The translations under genes and the position numbers were made by a program. The notes below the pieces were generated by a model. The model saw only the letters and a list, made by a program, of their open reading frames with translations, had not been told where the DNA came from and did no database searches. Positions 1-9,541 of a stretch of 58,747 nt of DNA are shown piece after piece. The DNA is taken from contig CAYUXF010000002.1 of the NCBI GenBank assembly GCA_964448755.1, positions 1-58,747 of the forward strand. The letters run 5' to 3'. Source of the stretch: CAYUXF01 sp964448755 (lineage in GTDB: Bacteria > Margulisbacteria > Termititenacia > Termititenacales > CAYUXF01). Position 1 is the first letter of the stretch; the number at the start of each line of letters is the position of its first letter.

Positions 1-1
1 T

Positions 2-52
2 TACGAAATAATAATAGACACAACAATAGAATTAGAAAAAGAAATTTTATAA
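2..52 (+). CDS. 3' end of a gene cut by the window edge
   Basis: The first 52 bases hold an open frame of 16 codons ending in TAA at 50-52 (it reads YEIIIDTTIELEKEIL). The composition, acidic and hydrophobic residues in alternation, looks like real coding sequence. It would converge on the gene that ends at 83. Nothing can be said about function, and the stretch is too short to exclude a chance frame. Confidence 0.3.
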   Translation, partial: YEIIIDTTIELEKEIL

Positions 53-82
53 TTTTTATCAGTCAAAAAAAATTCTCGACGT

Positions 83-481
83 TTATTTATAATAAGAGCG
101 CTCGATAGCCTCATCACTAATAGTGCTCTTTATCCTCTCACGCATAAAAACTTTTTGATCCTCATTCAGATCAACATCCAGCCATTCTAAATAAGAACAG
201 TCAAACAGGCGTAAAGCAACTGCCTCCGCCTTAAAATAATCATCTTTGCCGATCTTGATTATCTTTTCTCTGATCACCCCCTCAACAGAGGGATCACACT
301 TTATTAGAGAATAAATTTTATCTCTAGTCAACTGATCTCTGGAATAGATAAGTTCCTCAATAATATTTTTACGTTGTGCAGGAAAATCGCGGTATTTAGC
401 TGTTACTTCCGCTACAGAAAGCTTCTCTGCAGAAAAGTAATTCAATTTTTTTTTATTTAAAGTGACTATTTTAAAATACAT
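83..481 (-). CDS. Hypothetical protein, 132 aa
   Basis: I do not recognise this gene. It encodes a charged protein, mostly alpha-helical by composition, with no signal peptide, membrane segment, Cys cluster or known motif. The N-terminus is basic (MYFKIVTLNKKKLNYF) and the centre is rich in Ile, Glu and Lys. It is transcribed divergently from the SpoIIE-type phosphatase at 602, with about 120 bp of A/T-rich DNA between them that probably carries promoters for both. The ATG at 481 is the only good start, though no strong ribosome binding site precedes it. It may be lineage-specific. Confidence 0.55.
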   Translation of the reverse strand: MYFKIVTLNKKKLNYFSAEKLSVAEVTAKYRDFPAQRKNIIEELIYSRDQLTRDKIYSLIKCDPSVEGVIREKIIKIGKDDYFKAEAVALRLFDCSYLEWLDVDLNEDQKVFMRERIKSTISDEAIERSYYK

Positions 482-601
482 AATAACCTTTTAACTCGAT
501 TTAATTCAGGCTCAGATATATCGTCAATAAAGATCAAATATTTCATTTTAGATGTATATTTTTAACTCAACCAGGGAATCATATATTCCAGAGGAGTTTT
601 T

Positions 602-1852
602 ATGTTAAATAAGCTTTTTTCATATCCGGAGAAAAAAATATCAGACCCGTGCGATCTGTATTTTAATACAGCTCGTTTACTAACAGAAAAAGAAACGGTC
701 ATTGATCTCTCTGCCGAACATAATTTTCTCTACAAAAAAGGTTCCCTGGTCATAGAGGGAGCAGTGAATCCACACCGCGCCCACACTATTGGTGGCGATT
801 ACATCTTGGTTTTACCGGCCGGCAAAAGTACAGTTGTTTTTCACTGTGATACACAAGGTCACGGATATAAAGCCGCACTGCGCGGAAAAATAATACAGGA
901 TAAAATGATCGAGATCATAAACGATCTTGATCATCCGTTGCCAACACCTGCCGAACTGGCAAAAAAACTCTTAATAGCCTTAAGAACAGCACATAAAAAT
1001 GCTGAAATAGATCTTGAAGACTCTCAATGGCAGGGACAAATATTTGTAGGGACAATCATGGTAATAACAGAAGATAACAATAAAATCCACATACAAACAG
1101 CCGGCAACAGCGCAGGCGAAACAGCTCTCTTTAAAGAAAATAATGAATATCAAGAAAAAACAGTATCAAATTTATCAATGCTTAATATTGATCCAGAAGA
1201 ATTTCTCATCTTAAATAAATATAAACCAGGAGAGTATGTTTTATCAGCAGGTGAAGAATTCAGCTCTTTCTCGGATGGCATAGATTTTCTATCAAACAAT
1301 GAATTTAATGAAGCCATAAAAAAAGACATTTATTCATTGAACAGCACAAATGACCATGACGATTTTTCTTTTGTCAGAATAAGATTTGCAAAATCAGAAG
1401 ATTGTCCGCACTACATTAAAGGAAGAAAAGCAAACTTAAAACATGAAGAAGAAGTTGTCGACAAAAGAGAAAAAGCACATTTTGAAATGATCAGATCTCT
1501 CTATGCTTTATTTAGTGAATTCTCAAAATCAAAAAATAAAAACAACGCCGATCATAATTTTATCAATCAGTTTATTACAAATAAAGAATATGAATTAAAA
1601 GAAGTCTTTCTAGGCAATAAAATACTTGCAAGCTTATTAAAAGAAAAAATAACCCATGCTTTAAATATTACCCACGTAGAAGATCATCTCTTAGCTGCTG
1701 TCTTCATTTATTTACTCGGTCTTTACGCTAAGTACTACACCGCCATTCAGCGAGAAGTTCTCGATAGTTATTTTCTAGAAATAATCACCGAAAAAGATAT
1801 CGAAGATGCCTACAAAAAAGTATCCGCTATAGCTAACAGCAAAAGCGCTTAA
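602..1852 (+). CDS. SpoIIE/RsbU-type PP2C serine phosphatase
   Basis: The 416-aa protein carries a SpoIIE-type PP2C phosphatase domain at about residues 60-265. Metal-ligand motifs are visible in order: GGDYILVLPAGK, then DTQGHGYKAAL (the family's D-x-x-GHG-x-x-A), FSDGI, and the closing DHDDFSFVRIRF (family DDxT/DD). Such enzymes dephosphorylate anti-anti-sigma factors or similar Ser/Thr-phosphorylated partners. The last ~150 residues are helical, unrecognised and without a sensor signature. An AGAGGAG ribosome site lies just before the ATG. No anti-sigma or STAS gene is nearby, so its partner is unknown. A second SpoIIE-type phosphatase is at 46987-48675. Confidence 0.82.
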   Translation: MLNKLFSYPEKKISDPCDLYFNTARLLTEKETVIDLSAEHNFLYKKGSLVIEGAVNPHRAHTIGGDYILVLPAGKSTVVFHCDTQGHGYKAALRGKIIQDKMIEIINDLDHPLPTPAELAKKLLIALRTAHKNAEIDLEDSQWQGQIFVGTIMVITEDNNKIHIQTAGNSAGETALFKENNEYQEKTVSNLSMLNIDPEEFLILNKYKPGEYVLSAGEEFSSFSDGIDFLSNNEFNEAIKKDIYSLNSTNDHDDFSFVRIRFAKSEDCPHYIKGRKANLKHEEEVVDKREKAHFEMIRSLYALFSEFSKSKNKNNADHNFINQFITNKEYELKEVFLGNKILASLLKEKITHALNITHVEDHLLAAVFIYLLGLYAKYYTAIQREVLDSYFLEIITEKDIEDAYKKVSAIANSKSA

Positions 1853-1919
1853 ACTCAGCAAAAAAACTCCCTTGCCAGCAGTGGTATAATTATAATGATC
1901 TAAAAAGGAGGTGTTTTTT

Positions 1920-2075
1920 ATGTCTCACTGGATAGAAAAGCACACTTATCAAGATACTGCGAGGAAGAGCCCGCAAAAACACGAAAAAGAGCATATACCA
2001 CACCTGAATGAAAATTACATAAAAATACCAGGCACACATAAAAGCAAAAGAAGACACAAAGTTACGCTCTTTTAG
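1920..2075 (+). CDS. Small basic His/Lys-rich protein, 51 aa
   Basis: An open frame of 51 codons begins MSHWIEKHTYQDTARKSPQK and ends KSKRRHKVTLF. It has one of the strongest ribosome binding sites in the window, AAGGAGGTG at 1905-1913, six bases before the ATG, and two overlapping TATAAT-like hexamers at 1885-1896. The protein is very rich in His, Lys and Arg with no hydrophobic segment, so it could bind nucleic acid or metal. I know no family for it. It follows the phosphatase gene by 67 bp and converges on the envelope protein gene ending at 2085. Confidence 0.6.
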   Translation: MSHWIEKHTYQDTARKSPQKHEKEHIPHLNENYIKIPGTHKSKRRHKVTLF

Positions 2076-2084
2076 TGGCTTTTA

Positions 2085-2897
2085 TTAAAAAACAAAACCG
2101 CCGCGCAGATAAAATTGACTCCAGGCAACATCGTTTTGAATATCGGTAAACTCCGCTACCCCTCCGATATCTAGGAGCAAAAAACCGAGATAAAACCGTT
2201 GATAAAGATCGATTTCAGACGAAATAATTTCATCTTTTAAATTAAATAGCGTTGCATAATAATTAAGATGAAATGAGGTATTTAAACTCTTGTTGTATTG
2301 ATTATAATTAACACCATAACAAACACCCTGAATGGATTCGTTACCGCGAATTCTTTTTGCACCCAACACGGCACCAAGCTGAACAATATTATCGGCAGGC
2401 ATTAAAATAGCAGGAGCACGCAATTCCAGCAAGGTTTTGGTATTCTGTAAAGCAAAATCACCTTCTTTAAGTATCCTATTTTGATAAAAAAAGCCCAGTC
2501 CTTTTGCCAATTTATACTTAAAATAGTGTTCATAACCATCAATTTTATTTTCGGGATCTTCCCCATTAGAAGAAGAACCGTACGCAAACTGAACTCTCCC
2601 CAGTCGCTGATTAAAAAGATATAATTTTTCTATATTTTCTTTTGTCGGTTCAATTTCCTTAGTTCGTGGATTTTCATTTTCTTTACCGCTCACCTTATCA
2701 GCAACGATCTTTCCGGTAAAAAAAGCACCGGCCACTCCCAGCCATTTAGATTCACTATTATTCTCAACTTTTCTGGTACTCTTTTCAAAGCGCTCTAACC
2801 TCGACCCATCGCTCTCTTCTGCCGCCGAACAAACATTAAAAATAACCAATAATACGACCAACCAAACCTTAAACAACTGCTCCTTATTTTTTTTCAT
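2085..2897 (-). CDS. Secreted protein, probable outer-membrane beta-barrel
   Basis: The 270-aa product starts with a Sec signal peptide: basic MKKNKEQLFK, hydrophobic VWLVVLLVIFNV, then a cleavage-like CSAAEE. A polar, charged region follows, and the second half alternates hydrophobic and polar residues as in beta-strands, ending WSQFYLRGGFVF. A terminal Phe preceded by alternating aromatic/hydrophobic residues is the usual BAM recognition signal of outer-membrane barrels. That supports a two-membrane cell envelope. Cargo or function is unknown. About 190 bp of A/T-rich sequence separates it from the next divergent gene. Confidence 0.6.
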   Translation of the reverse strand: MKKNKEQLFKVWLVVLLVIFNVCSAAEESDGSRLERFEKSTRKVENNSESKWLGVAGAFFTGKIVADKVSGKENENPRTKEIEPTKENIEKLYLFNQRLGRVQFAYGSSSNGEDPENKIDGYEHYFKYKLAKGLGFFYQNRILKEGDFALQNTKTLLELRAPAILMPADNIVQLGAVLGAKRIRGNESIQGVCYGVNYNQYNKSLNTSFHLNYYATLFNLKDEIISSEIDLYQRFYLGFLLLDIGGVAEFTDIQNDVAWSQFYLRGGFVF

Positions 2898-3090
2898 TTA
2901 ATAACCCCTTTCTCAATATATTTACTGTTATAAAAATACATTTTTAATGCCAATAGTCTGTGATTTAAAAAATAATTCAGAGAAAACTTAACGAAAAAAA
3001 CAGCTTTATTTAAAATATTTCGTTATCTTTTAATATTGTGATAACAACTATTAAAATAACTATTAAAAATTTGCAACAAAACAGCTTTCT

Positions 3091-3783
3091 TTGCGAATTA
3101 AAGATGTGAATAAAAACATTAAGGCCTTAGAACTAAAGCAACCCCCGCAAACCAAAGAAAAATATCTTGATGAGATCTTTGATGCTTTTGCCGCTCAAGA
3201 TAAAGACAAAATTTCACAGGCCAAAGAATTACTTTATAAAAATAAAGAAAAAGACAATTTTGAAAAAATCACATTAATAACATATTTTCTTTATCTTAAT
3301 TATTATAATAAACAAAAGGCCCAGGATTTCTTTTATTTAGGCAAAGAAGGAAATTTTGTTCTGGATAAAATTTTCAAAGAACTTAATTTTTCTCAAAAAT
3401 CTTTTTACGAAAAAGACTTTTTTGAAACTATTGCTGTTAACTGGCTATTAAACATGCCGCAAGTCGATAGCTTAAAAAAAGAGGGCAAAGAATTTTATTT
3501 TACAAAATATGACAAAGAATCAAAGGATCTAGTCCTCTATCATTTTTTAGCGCTCGATTATCTGGACAATTTTTTACTGCCCAAAACCATGTTAAATAAA
3601 AATTACTTTCTTTTAATTAAGGGGGCTTTATCTGTCATACTCAGCGACTATTTAGAAAAAACAGGGCAAAATAGCTATCAAGATAATATCGAAATACTCA
3701 ACGACCAGGTAGTAAAATTAAAGAAAGTTCTCAGAACAGCAGAAGAAGAGATCAAAGAATTAAAGAAAAGAGACCTCTATTAA
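3091..3783 (+). CDS. Hypothetical helical protein, 230 aa
   Basis: I do not recognise this protein. It is Lys/Glu/Phe/Leu-rich and almost entirely helical, with a short coiled coil at the C-terminus (QVVKLKKVLRTAEEEIKELKKR). There is no signal peptide or membrane segment. The start is uncertain: the frame opens with TTG at 3091 after an in-frame stop at 3064, no ribosome site is obvious, and an internal GTG at 3106 is an alternative. Its stop codon overlaps the stop of the opposing gene at 3780, so the two share four bases tail to tail. Confidence 0.55.
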   Translation: MRIKDVNKNIKALELKQPPQTKEKYLDEIFDAFAAQDKDKISQAKELLYKNKEKDNFEKITLITYFLYLNYYNKQKAQDFFYLGKEGNFVLDKIFKELNFSQKSFYEKDFFETIAVNWLLNMPQVDSLKKEGKEFYFTKYDKESKDLVLYHFLALDYLDNFLLPKTMLNKNYFLLIKGALSVILSDYLEKTGQNSYQDNIEILNDQVVKLKKVLRTAEEEIKELKKRDLY

Positions 3784-4562
3784 TTTTCACTCTGAACAGC
3801 AGCTTCTTTTTTAGCCTTGCTGATCTTTTTTAAACCCTGAACAATAATATCTTTTAGAAAATCTTTTTCCGGATAACTTCGTTCTAACTCATCAATAATT
3901 GACTCGATTAGCTGATAAGAAAAATCCACTATTTTTTTACCAACCGCAATATTAACCACCTGCAAAAATTTTCTTTGTTCTTCATGATTATCAAAATTCC
4001 TAAAATTAGAAAAACTGTCATAGATCTGCTTGGCGATCTGCGCTATTTTATTTTTCTCGTGATCAATAACTTTGGTAATATAGAGGATCCTATCAAGTTC
4101 TTTTTTTTCAAAAACGGCCTCTTTTAAAGAACTGATTTCACTAAATCTAGCGATCTGTAATTTACCATTAACAACTGTCAATTTAACATTCATATAATGA
4201 CTCTCAGCATAAGTATAGCTAAAAGCTGGCGGCAGTTTTGAAGAATAAACTTCGCCGGTCCTGGCAAATATTAAAAATCTGTCAAAAGCACTGTCTGTAT
4301 TCTTTATTTTTTCATTAGCTTTTTGCGTCAAATCTTTAATCGCTGACCAAATTTGGCCGGTCAATTTATTTTTTTCCTGCAAATTATCTATCTCAGCATA
4401 AAAATAATTATTAATGGAACGAAAAATATCGCGGTGTTCTTTGAAAAATTTTTCCAGCCTGCTTTGCCCCACTACTTTGATAATATCTATCTCTTTAATA
4501 TAGCAAGAGCCTGTATTTTCATTATTATTGATAATTTTATTTTTATATAACATGACACACAA
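3780..4562 (-). CDS. Hypothetical protein, 260 aa
   Basis: An unrecognised soluble protein with a helical N-terminal two thirds and a basic C-terminal tail (KKISKAKKEAAVQSEN). The centre (SSKLPPAFSYTYAESHYMNVKLTVVNGKLQI) looks like a short beta segment in an otherwise helical chain. There is no Cys cluster, nucleotide-binding loop or membrane helix. It overlaps the convergent gene ending at 3783 by four bases. Several unrecognised Lys/Glu-rich helical proteins occur in this window (3091, 20929, 33679), and they may be lineage-specific. Confidence 0.55.
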   Translation of the reverse strand: MCVMLYKNKIINNNENTGSCYIKEIDIIKVVGQSRLEKFFKEHRDIFRSINNYFYAEIDNLQEKNKLTGQIWSAIKDLTQKANEKIKNTDSAFDRFLIFARTGEVYSSKLPPAFSYTYAESHYMNVKLTVVNGKLQIARFSEISSLKEAVFEKKELDRILYITKVIDHEKNKIAQIAKQIYDSFSNFRNFDNHEEQRKFLQVVNIAVGKKIVDFSYQLIESIIDELERSYPEKDFLKDIIVQGLKKISKAKKEAAVQSEN

Positions 4563-4618
4563 CCCATTTAAGTTATGTGTTATATATACCCTCTTTTTCC
4601 GAAAAATATACGTTTTGT

Positions 4619-5728
4619 CTACGGAATATATTCAATTCTTATTTGCGGTAAAATTTCAAAACTAAGTTTTTTTAATACCTCTTCTATCTGCGCTACTGAC
4701 TGCCCGCTCCAACCGTAAGAACCAAAGGCCTGCCCGATCCGTTTTTTTGGTTCCAGTCCTTTTAAATAAGTTAAAAAAGCACCCACCGTTGGCAAAATAT
4801 TATTATTCAACGTCGGTGAACCGATACAAATATATTTGGCGTCTAGTATTTCGGTCATAATATCGGAAATGTGTGTCTCTTTAAGATCATATAGTAAAAC
4901 TTCAGTGTTTTTTTCTTTAAACTCAGTAGCGATCATCTCCGCTATTTTTTTAGTAGAACCCCACATTGTATCGTAAGCAATAACCGCTTTTTCTGTTGTT
5001 TGATGAGCTGCCCATTTTTGATAATGCGCGACTATCTCACTTATATATTTACGCCAGATCAAACCATGTGAAGGACAAACAGTTTCAATAACAAATCCGG
5101 CAGCTGCAGTCAATTCGCGTTCTACCATCATGCCGTAAGGCATCACAATATTTGCATAGTATTTTTTTGCTTCGTGCATCAGAATATCTTTAGCAAATTG
5201 ATCATCAAACCTCTCAATGGAGGCAATATGCTGGCCAAAGCTATCATTAGAAAAAAGAATTTTTTCTTCCGGACAATAGGTCACCATATTATCTGGCCAA
5301 TGAACCATTGGCGTACAGAGAAACTTCAGCTCGCGCTTGCCAATCTTCAAACTATCACCGCTCTTTACTGCTTTAAAATTCCACTCCTGCTTATAATGTT
5401 TTTTCAAACCTTTGGCGCCCTGAGCCGAACAATATATTTCAATATCAGGATATTTTTCTAAAAACAACGGCAAAGCACCGGAGTGATCCATCTCCACATG
5501 ATTGGAAACAATAATATCTATTTTTGCCGGATCAATAATTTCCGAGATCCGATCGATCATTTCTTGATAAAAAGGAGCTTTAACGGTATCGATCAAAACC
5601 ACCTTTTCATCAACAATCAAATAAGCATTATAAGTTGTACCACGCTGTGTTAAATAACCGTGAAAATTGCGCAATTTTTCATCAACGGCACCAACCCAGT
5701 AAACACCTTTTTTAACTTCACAGACCAT
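4619..5728 (-). CDS. fprA: Flavodiiron protein (A-type), O2/NO reductase
   Basis: Flavodiiron proteins reduce O2 to water or NO to N2O in the cytoplasm of anaerobes. The N-terminal metallo-beta-lactamase-like domain (about 1-245) shows the di-iron motif HVEMDHSGALPLF, then VHWPDNMVTY and LFSNDSFGQH. The flavodoxin domain follows (about 250-369) with the FMN loop AYDTMWGSTKKIAEMIA and a GSPTLNNN loop. At 369 aa it ends at QIRIEYIP, where family members usually continue with a last helix of about 20-30 residues, so the C-terminus is short. It lies 13 bp downstream of the acyl ligase gene in the same direction. With hcp it suggests defence against O2 and NO. Confidence 0.93.
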   Translation of the reverse strand: MVCEVKKGVYWVGAVDEKLRNFHGYLTQRGTTYNAYLIVDEKVVLIDTVKAPFYQEMIDRISEIIDPAKIDIIVSNHVEMDHSGALPLFLEKYPDIEIYCSAQGAKGLKKHYKQEWNFKAVKSGDSLKIGKRELKFLCTPMVHWPDNMVTYCPEEKILFSNDSFGQHIASIERFDDQFAKDILMHEAKKYYANIVMPYGMMVERELTAAAGFVIETVCPSHGLIWRKYISEIVAHYQKWAAHQTTEKAVIAYDTMWGSTKKIAEMIATEFKEKNTEVLLYDLKETHISDIMTEILDAKYICIGSPTLNNNILPTVGAFLTYLKGLEPKKRIGQAFGSYGWSGQSVAQIEEVLKKLSFEILPQIRIEYIP

Positions 5729-5741
5729 TTTATAACTCTTT

Positions 5742-8258
5742 CTATTTCAGCCCGGCGGCAACTATTGTCTTCATCTCTTCATTAAGCTGTTCATAATTCT
5801 GATAAGTTACCGGCGAGATCTTATTATGAACTATTAAGCTGCCTTTTTTCTGCCAAATAGCGGGCAGATGTTTATGCCGCGGCATGATCTCAAAGGCGCC
5901 GTTAATAGTGATTGGCACAATTTCTTTTTTTAGTGAATGCGCTAAAAAGGCAGCACCAGTCCTGAACTCCCCAAGATGGCCGTTAGGTGTTCTCACACCC
6001 TCCGGAAAGATCAAAATAGATTTGCCCTGGCGCAAAAGATCGGCTTCTGCCTTAAGAATAGGGATATATTTACTTCTTTCACGGTCAACAAAAATAAAAG
6101 CCAGCCCAGGCAGTAAATAGCGCAAGAACAGATATTTGCGGCGAATCGCAATATAGAGATCTTTTCTCTGCTTATAAGGTATATTGCTGTAGAGCCAAAA
6201 GAAATCAAGGTAGGATTGATGATTGGCTATAACAATATCATTATTAATATTTAGTTGTTCTTTAGTTTTTAAATTAACCTGCCAGAACAATTTAGAAAAT
6301 AATTTTACCAGCAGCAAGCCTAATTCCAGCAAAGGATTAAAAAATCCTTTAACAAAAACAGCATTGACACTGCCTTCCTTAATATATTGCTCGGCATTAA
6401 AATCATTACTGGCAACAAAAAGGCTCTTAATATAATTAACCAGATCTTTCATATTGGCGGTATCCACAAAAATACCGCTGTCTATTTTAATTGAAAGCTT
6501 TGTTTCCAGAAAAGAGATCAGCTCAATATAGTCCAGAGAATCGATCTCAAAATCTTCTAGTTTTTGATTAACATAGAGAACATCAACATTTAATCTTTCG
6601 CGTAAAAGACTAATAATATTTTCTTCTTCCGGTGTCTCACCCACAAGTTCTTTAACCACAAAATTAGGATCATCGGCTCGCAGTTGATAAACACCTTTAT
6701 CGAGCAGCGCTTCAACTTCATGGTTTTTAATTTTCTGCGTTGAAGTTTTAGGCAAGACATCATAAGAAATAGCAAACTTGCCAATCCGCTTATAAGAAGG
6801 CAGCCCATGGTTCATTTTTTTAAGAACTTTAGCTATCTGCTCATAGGAGTCTTTATTTTTATGTTCCGGCACAATAACAGCAAAGACCGTCTCTTTATCA
6901 TCTATTTTTTTACCAAAAACAGTTAACTCGTTTATTTCCGGTGCTTTTTGATAGTAAGCCATTAAATCATCGGGATAAACATTTTTTCCGGAATCTAAAA
7001 CAATGACATTTTTTTTGCGGCCGCGGATATGCAACAATCCTTTTTTATCAAGAAAACCAAGGTCACCGGAATTGAACCAGCCGTTATCATCAAAAACTTC
7101 TGCTGTCGCTTTTTCATTTTTATAATAACCTTTAAAAACAGAATCGCCCTTAAGCCAAATCTCACCAACGCCCGTATTATCTGCGTTTCTAATTTCCACA
7201 TAATTGCCTTCAGTTGGCGTGCCAACACAGCCGATCGTTCGAACATCTGTTTTATTGACAATGATCGGACCAACCGTTTCCGTTAAGCCATAGCCCGGCG
7301 ACATTTTAAAACCCATACTACGGTAAGCTATTTCATAATTCCTTTTTAAGGCCGCACCGCCACTGACCATAAAAACCATATGCCCGCCAAAAAGTTCCTG
7401 GACCGGCTGAAAAAAAACTTTTATTTTTTTACCAAAACCCAGCCACTTCAACCAGGCACTGTTCTCAGCAAAAAACTTAAATAATTTTATTTTATGCTCT
7501 TCTTCATATTTTTTAACGATCCGGTCAAAAAAAGTTTCCCAAATCCTCGGCACAGCCGGAAAAACACTGACCTGATGATCGCGCAGATCTTTTAAAATAT
7601 CGGGCGCTTTTAATGAAGTCTGAAAAACAATGCTGCTACCGGCAGCAACAGGTCCGGTGGCAGCACAAACCATACCATAAACATGGTAGATTGGCAGGAT
7701 ACCATAGACAACTTTATGCTCATAATCTTTACCCCAACGCTGAGCTGTAGCTACAGAAGTCCGAAAAACATTAAAATGCGACAGTGGTACAACTTTAGCG
7801 TTACCGGTGGTACCGGAAGTAAAAGAAAGAGAAGCTATCTGATCCGGCCCGATTTCCGGTTCTTTAAAATCTAAAACATTGCCGTATTGATCTTCAGCCG
7901 CAATATTATAAGTTTTTACATTTTCAAAATTAAACAACAGTTTTTCTGAAGCAAAGACCGCTTTAGCCTCTACGATCTTGAGCATTTTCTGATATTCCTC
8001 TTGCGGTAAATTAGTATCCAATAAAAGTGCATAAGCGCCAATGGAGGTAATTGCAAAGTAAGTGATCAGCCAGTCAGCAGAATTAACAGCTAAAATTGCT
8101 AAGACATCATCCTTTTGATAGCCTTCTTTCTGTAAAAAAACTGCTTTAGTTTTGATCTTCTCCAGTGCCTGAGCATAAGTGATCTTTTCTTTAACAAAAA
8201 GCAACCTGTCTGCATTTTCCTTTACACTTTTTTCAAAAAACTGATATAGATTTTTCAT
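5742..8258 (-). CDS. Acyl-AMP ligase / acyl carrier / acyltransferase fusion
   Basis: This 838-aa protein combines three activities. Residues 1-510 are an adenylate-forming acyl ligase with the ATP loop TSGTTGNAKVVPLSHFN, the GYGLTETVGP motif, SGDLGFLD and the hinge GRKKNVIVLDSGKNVYPDDL. Residues about 550-620 are a carrier domain whose phosphopantetheine serine lies in FEIDSLDYIELI. Residues 640-838 are a PlsC-like acyltransferase with NHQSYLDFFW (H-x4-D) and FPEGVRT. The layout matches Aas-type proteins that activate a fatty acid, load it on a carrier and transfer it to a lysophospholipid or other acceptor at the membrane. It is the third member of a tandem set with 8284 and 9542. Confidence 0.9.
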   Translation of the reverse strand: MKNLYQFFEKSVKENADRLLFVKEKITYAQALEKIKTKAVFLQKEGYQKDDVLAILAVNSADWLITYFAITSIGAYALLLDTNLPQEEYQKMLKIVEAKAVFASEKLLFNFENVKTYNIAAEDQYGNVLDFKEPEIGPDQIASLSFTSGTTGNAKVVPLSHFNVFRTSVATAQRWGKDYEHKVVYGILPIYHVYGMVCAATGPVAAGSSIVFQTSLKAPDILKDLRDHQVSVFPAVPRIWETFFDRIVKKYEEEHKIKLFKFFAENSAWLKWLGFGKKIKVFFQPVQELFGGHMVFMVSGGAALKRNYEIAYRSMGFKMSPGYGLTETVGPIIVNKTDVRTIGCVGTPTEGNYVEIRNADNTGVGEIWLKGDSVFKGYYKNEKATAEVFDDNGWFNSGDLGFLDKKGLLHIRGRKKNVIVLDSGKNVYPDDLMAYYQKAPEINELTVFGKKIDDKETVFAVIVPEHKNKDSYEQIAKVLKKMNHGLPSYKRIGKFAISYDVLPKTSTQKIKNHEVEALLDKGVYQLRADDPNFVVKELVGETPEEENIISLLRERLNVDVLYVNQKLEDFEIDSLDYIELISFLETKLSIKIDSGIFVDTANMKDLVNYIKSLFVASNDFNAEQYIKEGSVNAVFVKGFFNPLLELGLLLVKLFSKLFWQVNLKTKEQLNINNDIVIANHQSYLDFFWLYSNIPYKQRKDLYIAIRRKYLFLRYLLPGLAFIFVDRERSKYIPILKAEADLLRQGKSILIFPEGVRTPNGHLGEFRTGAAFLAHSLKKEIVPITINGAFEIMPRHKHLPAIWQKKGSLIVHNKISPVTYQNYEQLNEEMKTIVAAGLK

Positions 8259-8283
8259 TTTTTCCTCCTGCCTTATTTTTATA

Positions 8284-9522
8284 TTAGCTGATATATAAAA
8301 CGCCTTTTTTGTTTAAAAAACCTCTGTCGCCAGAACTAAACCAACCGTCATCATCAAAAACAGCCTCGGTTAATTTTTTATTTTCATAATAACCCTTAAA
8401 AACAGTAGCTCCTTTTAACCAGATCTCCCCTATTCTATCACTTCCGGCATTGCGTATTTGAATTTCATTGCCATTTAACGGCTGACCGGCACTATATTTA
8501 ACAAAACGTTGCGGGTCATTAATTGCAAAAAAACCGCCCGTTTCCGCTGAACCGTAAGCGGCAATTAACGGAAAACCCATATTCCGATAAGCTTTTTCAT
8601 ATTCTTTTCTCAGTACCGTGCCGCTGCTGATCATTAAGGTGATCGCCCCGCCAAAAACCTCGCGCACAGGTGCAAAAATCTTATCAACAACTCTTGCCAA
8701 ACCTAGTTTGCGTAACCAAGAACAGTACTTAATAAAAAATGCCAGCCTCTGCTTTTTACCCGCTTCTTGATATTTTTTAGCCAACTGTTCTAAAAAAAAC
8801 TCCCAAACAGCCGGTACAGCAGGAAAAACATTGACCTGATATTTTTTAAGATCTGTTACTATTTCCTTAGTCTTTAAGGAAGATTGAAAGACCAGCGAAC
8901 TGCCGGCAAATAGAGGGGCCAGCCCGGCAATAATAAGACCATAAAGCTGAGAGAGCGGCAGCAACCCGTAAATTATTTTTTCCGCGTAACGCGGCCCCAG
9001 GCGCTGAGCTGTATTAACAGCGGCTTGCACCACGTTAAAATGACTTAACGGCACTATTTTCAATTGGTCTTTAGTATTTTCGGCCACAGCCGCCAATAAT
9101 GCAATATCTTGCTCATTAATCACCACTTCTTGAAATTCCGCCGCGTTTAATATATTAACATTTTTCTTAATCTGATAATTTTTAACTTCTGTCGTTTTTA
9201 AAATATTCTGTTCATCAGAAAAATAGACCTTAACACTTAATTCTTTTAACACTCTACAATTAGAATCTTTACTTGAATTAGTATTCAGCAATAATGCTTG
9301 CGCACCAGTAATAACAATTGCCAAAAAGGTTATTAGCCAATCACCGGAATTAACAGCCAGCAAACCAATAATATCGTTCTTACCAAAACCTGCTTTTTGT
9401 AAAAAAGCGGCACGGCCAAGGACCAGATCTAGAACTTGCAGATAAGTTAACTCTTCTTTTTCAAAACACTTTCTTTCAGCATACTGTTTAACACTATCTG
9501 TTAAATAACTGTAGATCTCCAT
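8284..9522 (-). pseudogene. Truncated, degenerate acyl-AMP ligase paralogue
   Basis: The 412-aa frame is clearly homologous to the N-terminal ligase domain of both neighbours (PLSHFNVVQAAVNTAQRLG, VNVFPAVPAVWEFFLEQL, FKGYYENKKLTEAVFDDDGW). It stops at GFLNKKGVLYIS, exactly before the GRKKN hinge, so the C-terminal subdomain, carrier and acyltransferase are absent. The SGTTG ATP-binding loop is replaced by AENTKDQLK and the GYGLTE motif by AYGSAE. Adenylation therefore looks impossible. The frame has no internal stop, so it may still be translated, perhaps with a non-catalytic role, but a decaying duplicate is the simpler reading. It sits between the two intact copies with gaps of about 20-25 bp. 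Confidence 0.8.
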
Positions 9523-9541
9523 CAGGCTTCCTTAAGAACAA

